A stretch of 64,000 nucleotides of DNA from an uncultured Romboutsia sp. (lineage in GTDB: Bacteria > Bacillota > Clostridia > Peptostreptococcales > Peptostreptococcaceae), in the NCBI GenBank assembly GCA_937880075.1, contig CALFLM010000102.1, positions 1 to 64,000 on the forward strand, written 5' to 3'. The notes beneath the pieces are model-generated. The model was not told the DNA's origin, did no database searches, and saw only the letters and a program-made list of their open reading frames with translations. Within the stretch, counting starts at the first letter, position 1, and every line of letters begins with the position of its first letter. The position numbers and the translations under genes are program-made. Shown one piece after another: positions 35,073-43,254 of this stretch.

Positions 35073-36470
35073 ATGAAAATAGCAGTAATAGGAGGAGGTC
35101 CAGGAGGATACGTTGCAGCGATAAAAGCTGCTATGCTTGTAGCTGAAGTAACAGTTATAGAGAAGAAGAAGGTAGGAGGAACTTGCTTAAATGTAGGTTG
35201 TATACCTACTAAAGCATTACTTGCATCTTCTTCAATGTTAATGAATATAAAAGAAGCTCAAAACTTTGGAATAAATATAGATGGAGAAGTTAGTGCAGAT
35301 TTTAGTGCTGTAATGGCTAGAAAAGATAAGGTAGTAGATCAATTAATAAGCGGAATAGAATTTTTATTTGATAAAAGAGGAATAAATTTAGTAAATGGAT
35401 TTGGTAAGCTTGTAGATAAGAATACTATAGAAGTTAATAAAGAAGATGGAACAATAGAAATTATAAAAGCAGATAAAATAATATTAGCTAATGGATCGGT
35501 TCCAATAGTACCACCAATGTTTCTATATGATAAAAAGCGTATAATCACTAGCGATGAAGTGTTAGGACTTTCTGAATTACCTAAGTCTATGTTAATAATA
35601 GGTGGAGGGGTAATAGGATGTGAAATAGGTCAGTTCTTTAGCGCTTTAGGCACTGAGATTACTATAGTTCAAAGAGGTGAACAGCTATTACCATTTGAAG
35701 ATAAAGATGTTGTAAAACAGTTGCAGAGACAATTTAAAAAGGATAAAATTAAAGTGTTACTAAATAGTGGAGTTGATTCTTGCGAAGTAGTAGGGGATGA
35801 AGTAGTATCAACATTATCAGACGGAAAAAAAGTAAGTACTCAATATGTATTAGTTGCAATAGGTAGAAGACCTAATATTGAAGGCTCTGGAATTGAAGAA
35901 TTAGGAATAGAGTTAAACAGAGGTAAAATAGTAGTTAATGAAAACCTTGAAACTAATGTAGAGGGTATATATGCAATAGGAGATTTAATAAACACTCCAA
36001 TGCTTGCACACGTTGCTTCTAAAGAAGGAATAGTTGCTGTAGAAAATGCTTTTGGTAAATCTAAAACAGTAGATTATACAGCAGTTCCAAGATGTGTATA
36101 TACAGAACCTGAAGTTGCTGCTGTTGGAAAAACTCAAAAGCAGTTAGATGCAGAAGGTGTTGAGTATAATGTAGGTCAGTTTGAATTTAGAGGATTAGGT
36201 AAAGCTCAAGCTATAGGTCATATACAAGGATTTATAAAAGTTCTTGCAGATAATGAAGATAAAATAGTAGGGGCATCAGTAGTAGGTCCTCATGCAACAG
36301 ATTTATTAACAGAATTATCACTTGCAGTACATTTAGGATTAACTGTAGAGCAAGTAGGAGATGTTATACATGCACATCCAACATTATCAGAAGGCTTAAT
36401 GGAAGCTCTTCATGATGTTCATGATGAATGTGTTCATGCAGCTCCAAAATTAACGAAGGCAAAGGCTTAA
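35073..36470 (+). CDS. lpdA: Dihydrolipoyl dehydrogenase encoded in the acetyl-CoA pathway operon
   Basis: FAD-dependent disulfide oxidoreductase of about 465 residues. Features: FAD-binding GGGPGGYVAA near the start, redox-active pair in GGTCLNVGCIPTKALL, NAD-binding IIGGGVIGCEIGQFF (about 170-184), IYAIGDL and the C-terminal catalytic HAHPTLSEGLMEA. ATG 35073 is preferred over ATG 35067 because GGGGG (35061-35065) is then 7 nt away. In this cluster it presumably oxidises the dihydrolipoyl arm of the GcvH-like protein encoded downstream, linking glycine cleavage or reductive glycine flux to methylene-THF. Confidence 0.92.
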   Translation: MKIAVIGGGPGGYVAAIKAAMLVAEVTVIEKKKVGGTCLNVGCIPTKALLASSSMLMNIKEAQNFGINIDGEVSADFSAVMARKDKVVDQLISGIEFLFDKRGINLVNGFGKLVDKNTIEVNKEDGTIEIIKADKIILANGSVPIVPPMFLYDKKRIITSDEVLGLSELPKSMLIIGGGVIGCEIGQFFSALGTEITIVQRGEQLLPFEDKDVVKQLQRQFKKDKIKVLLNSGVDSCEVVGDEVVSTLSDGKKVSTQYVLVAIGRRPNIEGSGIEELGIELNRGKIVVNENLETNVEGIYAIGDLINTPMLAHVASKEGIVAVENAFGKSKTVDYTAVPRCVYTEPEVAAVGKTQKQLDAEGVEYNVGQFEFRGLGKAQAIGHIQGFIKVLADNEDKIVGASVVGPHATDLLTELSLAVHLGLTVEQVGDVIHAHPTLSEGLMEALHDVHDECVHAAPKLTKAKA

Positions 36471-36472
36471 TA

Positions 36473-36503
36473 CAAAACAGAGTAAATTAAAAGCTCTGTT
36501 TTG
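36473..36503. repeat. Perfect 10-bp inverted repeat between lpdA and the second cooC
   Basis: CAAAACAGAG/CTCTGTTTTG with an 11-nt loop and no long T-run. One of several intra-operon hairpins in this cluster. Confidence 0.65.
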
Positions 36504-36530
36504 ATAAATAAAAAAGGGGGAAATCTTGGT

Positions 36531-37301
36531 ATGGGATATAATATAGCAGTGGCAGGAAAAGGTGGAACTGGAAAGACTAGTCTTACAGGGCTTTTAATTA
36601 ATAATTTAACAACTAATAACAAGGGGCCAGTATTAGTTGTTGATGCAGATGCAAATGCAAATATAAATGAAGTATTAGGTATAGAAGTTGAAACTACTAT
36701 AGGTTCAATCAGAGAAGAAGTTAGCCAAAGGGAAAAACAAGGTAATACTTTTCCAGGAGGTATGACTAAAGCTCAGTACTTACAGTATAGATTAAATACT
36801 TGTTTAGCAGAAGGCGACGGATATGACTTAATGGTAATGGGAAGATCTGAAGGAGAAGGTTGTTACTGCTACGTAAATGGAATATTAAGAGAGCAAACTG
36901 ATAAACTATCAGATGCTTATGAATATTTAGTTATAGACAATGAAGCCGGGATGGAACATTTAAGTAGAAAAACAACTAAACACATAGATAAACTTTTATT
37001 AGTTAGTGATTGCTCAAGACGAAGCGTTCAGGCTGTTGCCAGAATTAGAGATTTAGCTAGAGAACTAAATTTAAGTGTAGGTGAGATACACTTGATTGTA
37101 AATAAAGCTCCAAATGGAAATTTAAATGATGGAATAAAAGAGGAAATTGCTAAACATAACCTAAATCTTATAGGCGTAGTACCTATGGATGAAATGATAT
37201 ATGAATATGATTCTTCAGGAATACCATTAGTAAACTTACCTGAGGATTCAAAAGCTAAGATAGCTATAAATGATATAATGGCTAAATTAGAATTAAATTA
37301 G
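36531..37301 (+). CDS. CooC/AcsF-type nickel-insertion ATPase (copy 2)
   Basis: 256-residue MinD-type ATPase with GKGGTGKTS (about 9-17), VVDADANANINEVLG, the metal-binding CYCYVNG and LVIDNEAGMEHLSRKTT. It is paralogous to the CooC at 29188. Because it sits just before acsD-acsC-acsE-acsB, it probably matures acetyl-CoA synthase (AcsF role) rather than CooS. ATG 36531 is used, 10 nt after AAGGGGG; an in-frame TTG at 36501 overlaps the preceding hairpin. Confidence 0.9.
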   Translation: MGYNIAVAGKGGTGKTSLTGLLINNLTTNNKGPVLVVDADANANINEVLGIEVETTIGSIREEVSQREKQGNTFPGGMTKAQYLQYRLNTCLAEGDGYDLMVMGRSEGEGCYCYVNGILREQTDKLSDAYEYLVIDNEAGMEHLSRKTTKHIDKLLLVSDCSRRSVQAVARIRDLARELNLSVGEIHLIVNKAPNGNLNDGIKEEIAKHNLNLIGVVPMDEMIYEYDSSGIPLVNLPEDSKAKIAINDIMAKLELN

Positions 37302-37320
37302 GCTTAAGGGGGGAAAAGCT

Positions 37321-38265
37321 ATGGCATTTAAGATGTCTGTTCAAAAATATTCTGGAAAGATATCAGAAGTAGAAATAGGGACGGGAGAAAAAGCAATAAA
37401 AATAGGTGGAGAAAGCACTTTACCATTTTATAGCTTTGATGGAAATGCTGGAAATACTCAAAAAGTAGGAATAGAAATATTAGACGTTTATCCAGATGGA
37501 TGGACTAATGAATTTAAAGAAATGTATAAAGATGTTTGTAATTGTCCAGTTAAATGGGCTAAATACATAGAGGAAAATTTAAAAGCAGACTTTATATGTC
37601 TAAAGCTTGAAAGTTCTGATCCAAATGGATTAGATAGAAGTCCAGAAGAATGTGCTGAAGTTGCTAAAAATGTAGTTGAATCAGTTAGCTTACCTGTGGT
37701 TATAGCAGGGTGTGGAAATCATGAAAAAGATGCTAAGGTATTTGAAAAAGTAGCTCAAGCTGTTGATGGAAGTAACTGTTTATTCTTAGCAGCTACAGAA
37801 GATAACTACAAAGCAGTTGGAGCTGCATCTACAATGGCATATAGTCACAAAGTAGTAGCTGAATCTTCTGTTGATATAAACCTAGCTAAACAATTAAACG
37901 TATTATTAACTCAATTAGGTGTTAAACCTGAAAATATAGTTATGCAAATAGGATGCTCGGCTGTTGGTTACGGATATGAATATGTTGCATCTACTATGGA
38001 TAGAATTAGACTTGCTGCATTTGGTCAAAATGATAAAACATTACAAATGCCTATAGTAACTCCAGTTTCATTTGAAACTTGGCATGTTAAAGAATCTATA
38101 GCAAGTGTTGAAGACGAACCACAATGGGGGTGTGCAGAACAAAGAGGTATAAACATGGAAGTGTCTACTGCAACGAGTGCTTTAGTTGGTGGAGCAAATG
38201 CGGTTATACTTCGTCATCCAAAATCAGTAGAAACTATAAAAGAATTAGTTAGTGCGTTAGCTTAA
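37321..38265 (+). CDS. acsD: Corrinoid iron-sulfur protein, small subunit
   Basis: Beta/small subunit of the CFeSP heterodimer that carries the methyl group on cobalamin from methyl-THF to acetyl-CoA synthase. The 314-residue TIM-barrel protein starts MAFKMSVQKYSGKISEVEIG and contains LKLESSDPNGLDRSPEECAEV, VVIAGCGNHEKDA, MQIGCSAVGYGYEYVASTMDRIRLAAFGQ (read in pieces) and TPVSFETWHVKE. It starts immediately after AAGGGGGGAAAAGCT and is paired with acsC downstream. Confidence 0.96.
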   Translation: MAFKMSVQKYSGKISEVEIGTGEKAIKIGGESTLPFYSFDGNAGNTQKVGIEILDVYPDGWTNEFKEMYKDVCNCPVKWAKYIEENLKADFICLKLESSDPNGLDRSPEECAEVAKNVVESVSLPVVIAGCGNHEKDAKVFEKVAQAVDGSNCLFLAATEDNYKAVGAASTMAYSHKVVAESSVDINLAKQLNVLLTQLGVKPENIVMQIGCSAVGYGYEYVASTMDRIRLAAFGQNDKTLQMPIVTPVSFETWHVKESIASVEDEPQWGCAEQRGINMEVSTATSALVGGANAVILRHPKSVETIKELVSALA

Positions 38266-38294
38266 TTAAATTGGAAGTTTAGGGGGAAAAAATC

Positions 38295-39671
38295 ATGGCA
38301 TTAAAAGCTTTAGATATATTTAAATTAACACCAAAGAAAAACTGTAAGGACTGTGGATTTCCAACTTGCATGGCTTTCTGTATGAAAGTTGCTTCAGGAG
38401 CAGTAGAAGTAAGTAAGTGCCCACATATGTCAGATGAATCAATAGCAAAATTATCAGAAGCAACAGCTCCTTTAATGAGAGCTTTAAAAGTAGGAAGTGG
38501 AACTTCTGAGTATGAATTAGGTGCTGAAACAGTACTATTTAGACATGAAAAAACATTAGTAAATAGAAATAGATATGCAGTGGCATTTGATGATTCTATG
38601 ACTAATGAGCAAATAGATTTTAAAATAGCTAATATAAAAACTGTTAACTATATAAGAATAGGCGAAGAAATGAAAGCTGAAATGGTAGTTTTAGAATACC
38701 ACAATAACAAAGATGGATTCTTAAACTTAGTAAATAAAGTTAACGAAAGTGGATTAGATGTAACTCACATAATAGTATGTGAAGATTTAGGTATAGCTAA
38801 AGAAGCTATAGAAATATTAAAAGATAAAAAACCAATAGTTTATGGAGCTAACAAAGAAAACTACAAAGGAATGGTTGAATTAGTAAAAGACCTTAAATTA
38901 GCTTTAGGTGTAAAAGCTGCTAACTTAGAAGCGTTATATACTACTATAGAAGCAATTCAAGGATTAGGATATAGAGAGTTACTATTAGATGTAACTGGAG
39001 AAAATATAAAAGATACATTTACAAATGCAGTTCAAGTTAGAAGAATAGCTCTAAAAGAACAAGATAGAACATTTGGATACCCATCAATAGTATTTGCAAA
39101 CAGATTATCAAACAATGACCCACAAATGGAAGTAGCCCTATCATCAATGTTTACAATAAAATATGGATCTATAATAGTAATAGATGACATAGATTATTCA
39201 AAAGCATTGCCATTATTCGCACTAAGACAAAATATCTACACTGACCCACAAAGACCAATGAGAGTTGAGCCAAAAATATACCCAATGAACAATGCAGATG
39301 AGAATTCACCAGTAATGGTTACTGTTGATTTTGCACTAACTTACTTCATAGTATCAGGAGATATAGAAAGATCTAAAGTTCCAGCATACTTAGCAATACC
39401 AGATGCAGGAGGATATTCTGTATTAACTGCTTGGTCTGCAGGTAAATTTAGTGGAAGTAGTATAGCTAAATTTATAAAAGAAAGTAAAATAGAAGAGATG
39501 ACTAAGAATAGAGATTTAATCATACCAGGAAAAGTTGCTGTATTAAAAGGAGACATAGAGGATAATTTACCAGGATGGAATGTAATAATAGGAACAGAAG
39601 AATCTATGGAAATACCTAAGTTCTTAAAAGAATATAAAGCTAAGAAAGATAGTGCAGTAGCAAATGCATAG
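38295..39671 (+). CDS. acsC: Corrinoid iron-sulfur protein, large subunit
   Basis: Gamma/large subunit of CFeSP. It has 458 residues: an N-terminal 4Fe-4S motif KNCKDCGFPTCMAFCMKVASG (about 15-35, read in pieces) with a further Cys at SKCPHM, a TIM barrel (about 90-320), and a C-terminal corrinoid-binding domain (from about 325; IPDAGGYSVLTAWSAGKFSG). The Fe-S cluster reactivates cob(II)alamin to cob(I)alamin together with the RACo-type protein encoded at 43255. Ribosome binding site AGGGGGA. Confidence 0.96.
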   Translation: MALKALDIFKLTPKKNCKDCGFPTCMAFCMKVASGAVEVSKCPHMSDESIAKLSEATAPLMRALKVGSGTSEYELGAETVLFRHEKTLVNRNRYAVAFDDSMTNEQIDFKIANIKTVNYIRIGEEMKAEMVVLEYHNNKDGFLNLVNKVNESGLDVTHIIVCEDLGIAKEAIEILKDKKPIVYGANKENYKGMVELVKDLKLALGVKAANLEALYTTIEAIQGLGYRELLLDVTGENIKDTFTNAVQVRRIALKEQDRTFGYPSIVFANRLSNNDPQMEVALSSMFTIKYGSIIVIDDIDYSKALPLFALRQNIYTDPQRPMRVEPKIYPMNNADENSPVMVTVDFALTYFIVSGDIERSKVPAYLAIPDAGGYSVLTAWSAGKFSGSSIAKFIKESKIEEMTKNRDLIIPGKVAVLKGDIEDNLPGWNVIIGTEESMEIPKFLKEYKAKKDSAVANA

Positions 39672-39687
39672 TACGTAAATTTAAATT

Positions 39688-39710
39688 GTAGCTAAATAAT
39701 ATTTAGCTAC
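39688..39710. repeat. Perfect 10-bp inverted repeat between acsC and acsE
   Basis: GTAGCTAAAT/ATTTAGCTAC with a 3-nt loop and no T-run after it. Intra-operon hairpin. Confidence 0.6.
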
Positions 39711-39753
39711 TGCTACAAAAATATAATAAGTAACTTATAGGGGGATAAATCAA

Positions 39754-40566
39754 ATGGAAAAGTTTATGATAATAGGTGAAAGAATACACTGTATATCACC
39801 AGTGATAAGAAAAGCTTTAGTTGAGAGAAATCCTGAACCAATATTAAAAAGAGCTAAGGAGCAGCTAGAAGCTGGAGCACACTATATAGATTTTAATATA
39901 GGGCCTGCTGAAAGAGACGGAGAAGAATTAATGACTTGGGGAGTTCAATTACTTCAAAAAGAGTTTAATAATGTTCCTTTAGCTTTAGATACTGCAAATA
40001 GAAAAGCTATAGAAGCAGGACTTAAAGTATATGACAGAACTCATGCAAAACCAATAATAAACTCGGCTGATGCAGGTGGGAGAATAGATTTAATAGATTT
40101 AGCAGGAGAATATGAAGCTAAAGTTATAGCTTTATGTGCTAAAGAAGGTATACCAAAAGATAACGATGAGCGTATGACTTATTGCCAAGAAATGTTAGAA
40201 AGAGGACTAATGGCAGGATTAGAGCCTGAAGATATGTTATTTGATCCATTATGTTTAGTTATAAAAGGAATGCAAGATAAGCAAGTAGAAGTTTTAGAAG
40301 CTATAAGAATGATGACTGAAATGGGGTTATTAACTACAGGAGGATTATCTAATGTATCTAATGGATGCCCAAAACATGTAAGACCAATACTTGATAGTGC
40401 ATTTTTAGCAATGGCAATGGCAAATGGGTTTAGTTCAGCTATAGTAAATCCTTGTGATGAAGAATTAATGAGAACAGTAAAATCTTGTGACATAATAAGA
40501 GGAGCTTCTCTATATGCAGACTCATTCTTAGAGTTAAATGAAGGTTCATTTGCATTTAACGTATAA
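39754..40566 (+). CDS. acsE: Methyltetrahydrofolate:corrinoid iron-sulfur protein methyltransferase
   Basis: Transfers the methyl group from methyl-THF to cob(I)alamin of CFeSP. The 270-residue TIM barrel matches the pterin-binding family: IIGERIHCISPVIRKAL (about 5-21), GAHYIDFNIGPAERDGEE, LALDTANRKAIEAGL, PIINSADAG, DPLCLVIKGMQDKQVE and TTGGLSNVSNG. Its ribosome binding region AGGGGGATAA (39739-39748) has the longest match to the C-rich small RNA hairpin found near 60 kb. Confidence 0.95.
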   Translation: MEKFMIIGERIHCISPVIRKALVERNPEPILKRAKEQLEAGAHYIDFNIGPAERDGEELMTWGVQLLQKEFNNVPLALDTANRKAIEAGLKVYDRTHAKPIINSADAGGRIDLIDLAGEYEAKVIALCAKEGIPKDNDERMTYCQEMLERGLMAGLEPEDMLFDPLCLVIKGMQDKQVEVLEAIRMMTEMGLLTTGGLSNVSNGCPKHVRPILDSAFLAMAMANGFSSAIVNPCDEELMRTVKSCDIIRGASLYADSFLELNEGSFAFNV

Positions 40567-40612
40567 GATATAAAAATATAATTGAAGAAGTCTAAAAAGG
40601 GGGAAATATAGA

Positions 40613-42739
40613 GTGAACTTATATAATATAATTTTTACAGGATCTGAGCAAGCTTTAGAGGCTGCAAGGGGATTATTAAACCAAGCGATAGAAGCAAATG
40701 GAAGAGAGCATAAGGTAGCATTCCCTGATACTGCATATTCATTACCATGTATATATGCAGCTACAGGAAAAAAAATGAATTGTTTAGGAGACTTAGAAAG
40801 TGCTCTTGAAATAGTAGAAAGCTTAATAAACAAAACTCATTTATTAGAACATGCCTTAAATTCAGGCTTAGCTACAGCACTTTCTTCTGAAGTTATAGAA
40901 GCTATAAAATATACAACTAGTGATACTCCATACAGTGAGCCTTGCGTAGGGCATATAACTGACCCTATAATAAGATCACTTGGTGTTCCGCTAGTTACAG
41001 GAGATATACCAGGGGTTGCAGTTGTTCTTGGGGAATGCCCGGATTCTGAAACTACAGCTAAAATAATAAAAGATTACCAATCTAAAGGTTTACTTACTTT
41101 CTTAGTTGGTAAAGTAATAGATCAAGCTATAGAAGCTGGAGTAAAAATGGGTTTAGAATTAAGAGTTATACCTTTAGGTTATGATGTAACATCTGTTATA
41201 CATGTAGTATCTGTTGCAGTAAGAGCAGCATTAATATTTGGGAATTTAACTCCAGGAGATTTACCAGGATTATTAGAATATACTGCTAAGAGGGTTCCAG
41301 CATTTGTAAATGCATTTGGAACATTAAGTGAATTAGTTGTATCTGCTGGAGCTGGAGCTATAGCTTTAGGTTTCCCTGTTATAACTGATCAAACAGTTTT
41401 AGAAGTACCGATGAACTTATTAACTCAAAAGGATTATGATAAGTTTGTAGCAACTTCATTAGAAGCTAGAGGAATAAAAATAAAAATAACAGATATACCA
41501 ATACCAGTATCATTTGCACCTGCATTTGAAGGTGAAAGGATAAGAAAGAATGACATGTTTGCCGAATTTGGTGGAAACAAAACTGAAGCTTGGGAGCTTG
41601 TTATAAAGAGAGAACTAAGTGAAGTTGAAGACCATAAAATATCAGTAATAGGTCCTAATATAGATGAAGTAGAAGCAAACGGTGTAGTAAGATTACCACT
41701 TGCAGTTATAGTTAACATAGCTGGTAAAGCTATGCAAGATGATTTTGAACCAGTTCTTGAAAGAAGATTACATTATTTTTTAAACTACATAGAAGGTGTA
41801 ATGCATGTTGGTCAAAGAGATATGTCTTGGATAAGAATATCTAAAGATGCTTATGAAAAAGGATTTAGATTAGAGCATATAGGAGAAGTATTATATGCTA
41901 AAATGCGAGATGAATTTGATTCTGTTGTTGATAAATGTGAAATAACAATAGTAACAGATAATCAAAAAGTTTCTGAATTAAAATCTCAAGCTATAGATAG
42001 ATATAATGCTAGAGATGAAAGATTAGCTTCATTAGTTGATGAAAGCGTTGAAGAATTCTATTCTTGTAATCTTTGTCAATCATTTGCACCAGCACATGTT
42101 TGTGTTGTTACTCCTGAAAGGCTTGGACTTTGTGGTGCAGTTAGTTGGTTAGATGCTAAGGCTACTAAGGAACTAGATCCAACTGGACCTTGTCAACCTA
42201 TAGTTAAAGGTGAGTGTCTAGATGATAGATTAGGAAAATGGAAATCAGTTGATGATACAGTATGTGAAATATCTCAAGGTGCTGTTGAAAATGTTACATT
42301 ATACTCTATACTTGAAGATCCAATGACTTCTTGTGGATGCTTTGAATGTATTTGTGGTATAATGCCTGAAGCTAACGGATTTATTATAGTAAATAGAGAA
42401 TTCTCTCAAATAACTCCTGTTGGTATGACATTTGGTGAACTTGCTTCTATGACAGGTGGAGGGGTTCAAACTCCAGGATTCATGGGACATGGAAGACATT
42501 TTATATCTTCTAAAAAGTTTGCTTATGCAGAGGGAGGACCAGAAAGAATAGTTTGGATGCCAAAAGAATTAAAAGATTATGTAGCTGATAAATTAAATGC
42601 TACAGTTAAAGAAATGACTGGTATAGAAAACTTCACAGATATGATATGCGATGAAACTATAGCTAGTGATTCAGAAGGAGTATTAGCATTTTTAGAAGAA
42701 AAAGGTCACCCAGCATTATCAATGGAATGTGTAATGTAA
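40613..42739 (+). CDS. acsB: Acetyl-CoA synthase (CO dehydrogenase/acetyl-CoA synthase beta subunit)
   Basis: Forms acetyl-CoA from CO, methyl-CFeSP and CoA at the Ni-Ni-4Fe4S A-cluster. The 708-residue product has the N-terminal CODH-interacting part (YSLPCIYAATGKK), middle domain, and A-cluster ligand regions YSCNLCQSFAPAHVC (about 484-498), ERLGLCGAVSW, and MTSCGCFECICGIMPEANGF (about 570-589, carrying the Cys-Gly-Cys for distal Ni). The start is GTG at 40613, 8 nt after AGGGGGA. Key cysteines are intact, so it is probably functional. Confidence 0.96.
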   Translation: MNLYNIIFTGSEQALEAARGLLNQAIEANGREHKVAFPDTAYSLPCIYAATGKKMNCLGDLESALEIVESLINKTHLLEHALNSGLATALSSEVIEAIKYTTSDTPYSEPCVGHITDPIIRSLGVPLVTGDIPGVAVVLGECPDSETTAKIIKDYQSKGLLTFLVGKVIDQAIEAGVKMGLELRVIPLGYDVTSVIHVVSVAVRAALIFGNLTPGDLPGLLEYTAKRVPAFVNAFGTLSELVVSAGAGAIALGFPVITDQTVLEVPMNLLTQKDYDKFVATSLEARGIKIKITDIPIPVSFAPAFEGERIRKNDMFAEFGGNKTEAWELVIKRELSEVEDHKISVIGPNIDEVEANGVVRLPLAVIVNIAGKAMQDDFEPVLERRLHYFLNYIEGVMHVGQRDMSWIRISKDAYEKGFRLEHIGEVLYAKMRDEFDSVVDKCEITIVTDNQKVSELKSQAIDRYNARDERLASLVDESVEEFYSCNLCQSFAPAHVCVVTPERLGLCGAVSWLDAKATKELDPTGPCQPIVKGECLDDRLGKWKSVDDTVCEISQGAVENVTLYSILEDPMTSCGCFECICGIMPEANGFIIVNREFSQITPVGMTFGELASMTGGGVQTPGFMGHGRHFISSKKFAYAEGGPERIVWMPKELKDYVADKLNATVKEMTGIENFTDMICDETIASDSEGVLAFLEEKGHPALSMECVM

Positions 42740-42762
42740 TTTAGTATATTAGGAGGGTTATT

Positions 42763-43137
42763 ATGAAAGTTATACCAACTTTAAAATATACTGACAAACA
42801 TGAATGGGTTAGAATTGACGGTCAATTTGCATATATAGGAATAACAGATTATGCTCAAGGTCAATTAGGGGAAATACTATTTGTTGAAATGCCAGAAGTT
42901 GGAGATAAATTAAGTAAAGATGAAGAGTATGGAGTTGTTGAATCTTCAAAAGTAGCATCAGACTTAATAGCTCCATTATCTGGAGAAGTTGTTGAAATAA
43001 ATGAAAAATTAGATGATGAACCAGAATATATAAACGAAGATCCATATGATGCATGGATAGTAAAAATTAAAGTAGCTGATGAAGATGAGTTAGAAAATTT
43101 ATTAAATTCATATAGTTACGAAGCTAGTATAGACTAA
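42763..43137 (+). CDS. gcvH: Glycine cleavage system H-like lipoyl protein
   Basis: 124-residue lipoyl-carrier protein: YTDKHEWVRIDG, YIGITDYAQGQLGEILFVE, and the lipoylation motif VVESSKVASD with Lys63. Last gene of the cluster and followed by a strong hairpin. No gcvT or gcvP gene is in the window, so the T and P proteins must be encoded elsewhere if this is a full glycine cleavage/reductive glycine system. Together with lpdA it suggests exchange between glycine and methylene-THF. Confidence 0.94.
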   Translation: MKVIPTLKYTDKHEWVRIDGQFAYIGITDYAQGQLGEILFVEMPEVGDKLSKDEEYGVVESSKVASDLIAPLSGEVVEINEKLDDEPEYINEDPYDAWIVKIKVADEDELENLLNSYSYEASID

Positions 43138-43144
43138 TTAAAAT

Positions 43145-43191
43145 AAGAGTATGAAATATTTGAGTGTACGCAAATATTTCATACTCTTTCT
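43145..43191 (+). terminator. Strong hairpin terminator after gcvH
   Basis: Perfect stem of about 17 bp (AGAGTATGAAATATTTG and its complement) with an 8-nt loop, followed by TTTCTT. It ends the main operon or reduces read-through into the RACo gene. Confidence 0.75.
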
Positions 43192-43254
43192 TGATGCCAA
43201 TAGATATAACATGTGTTAAAATTATATGGAAAAATCATATTGGGGGAATTGGAT

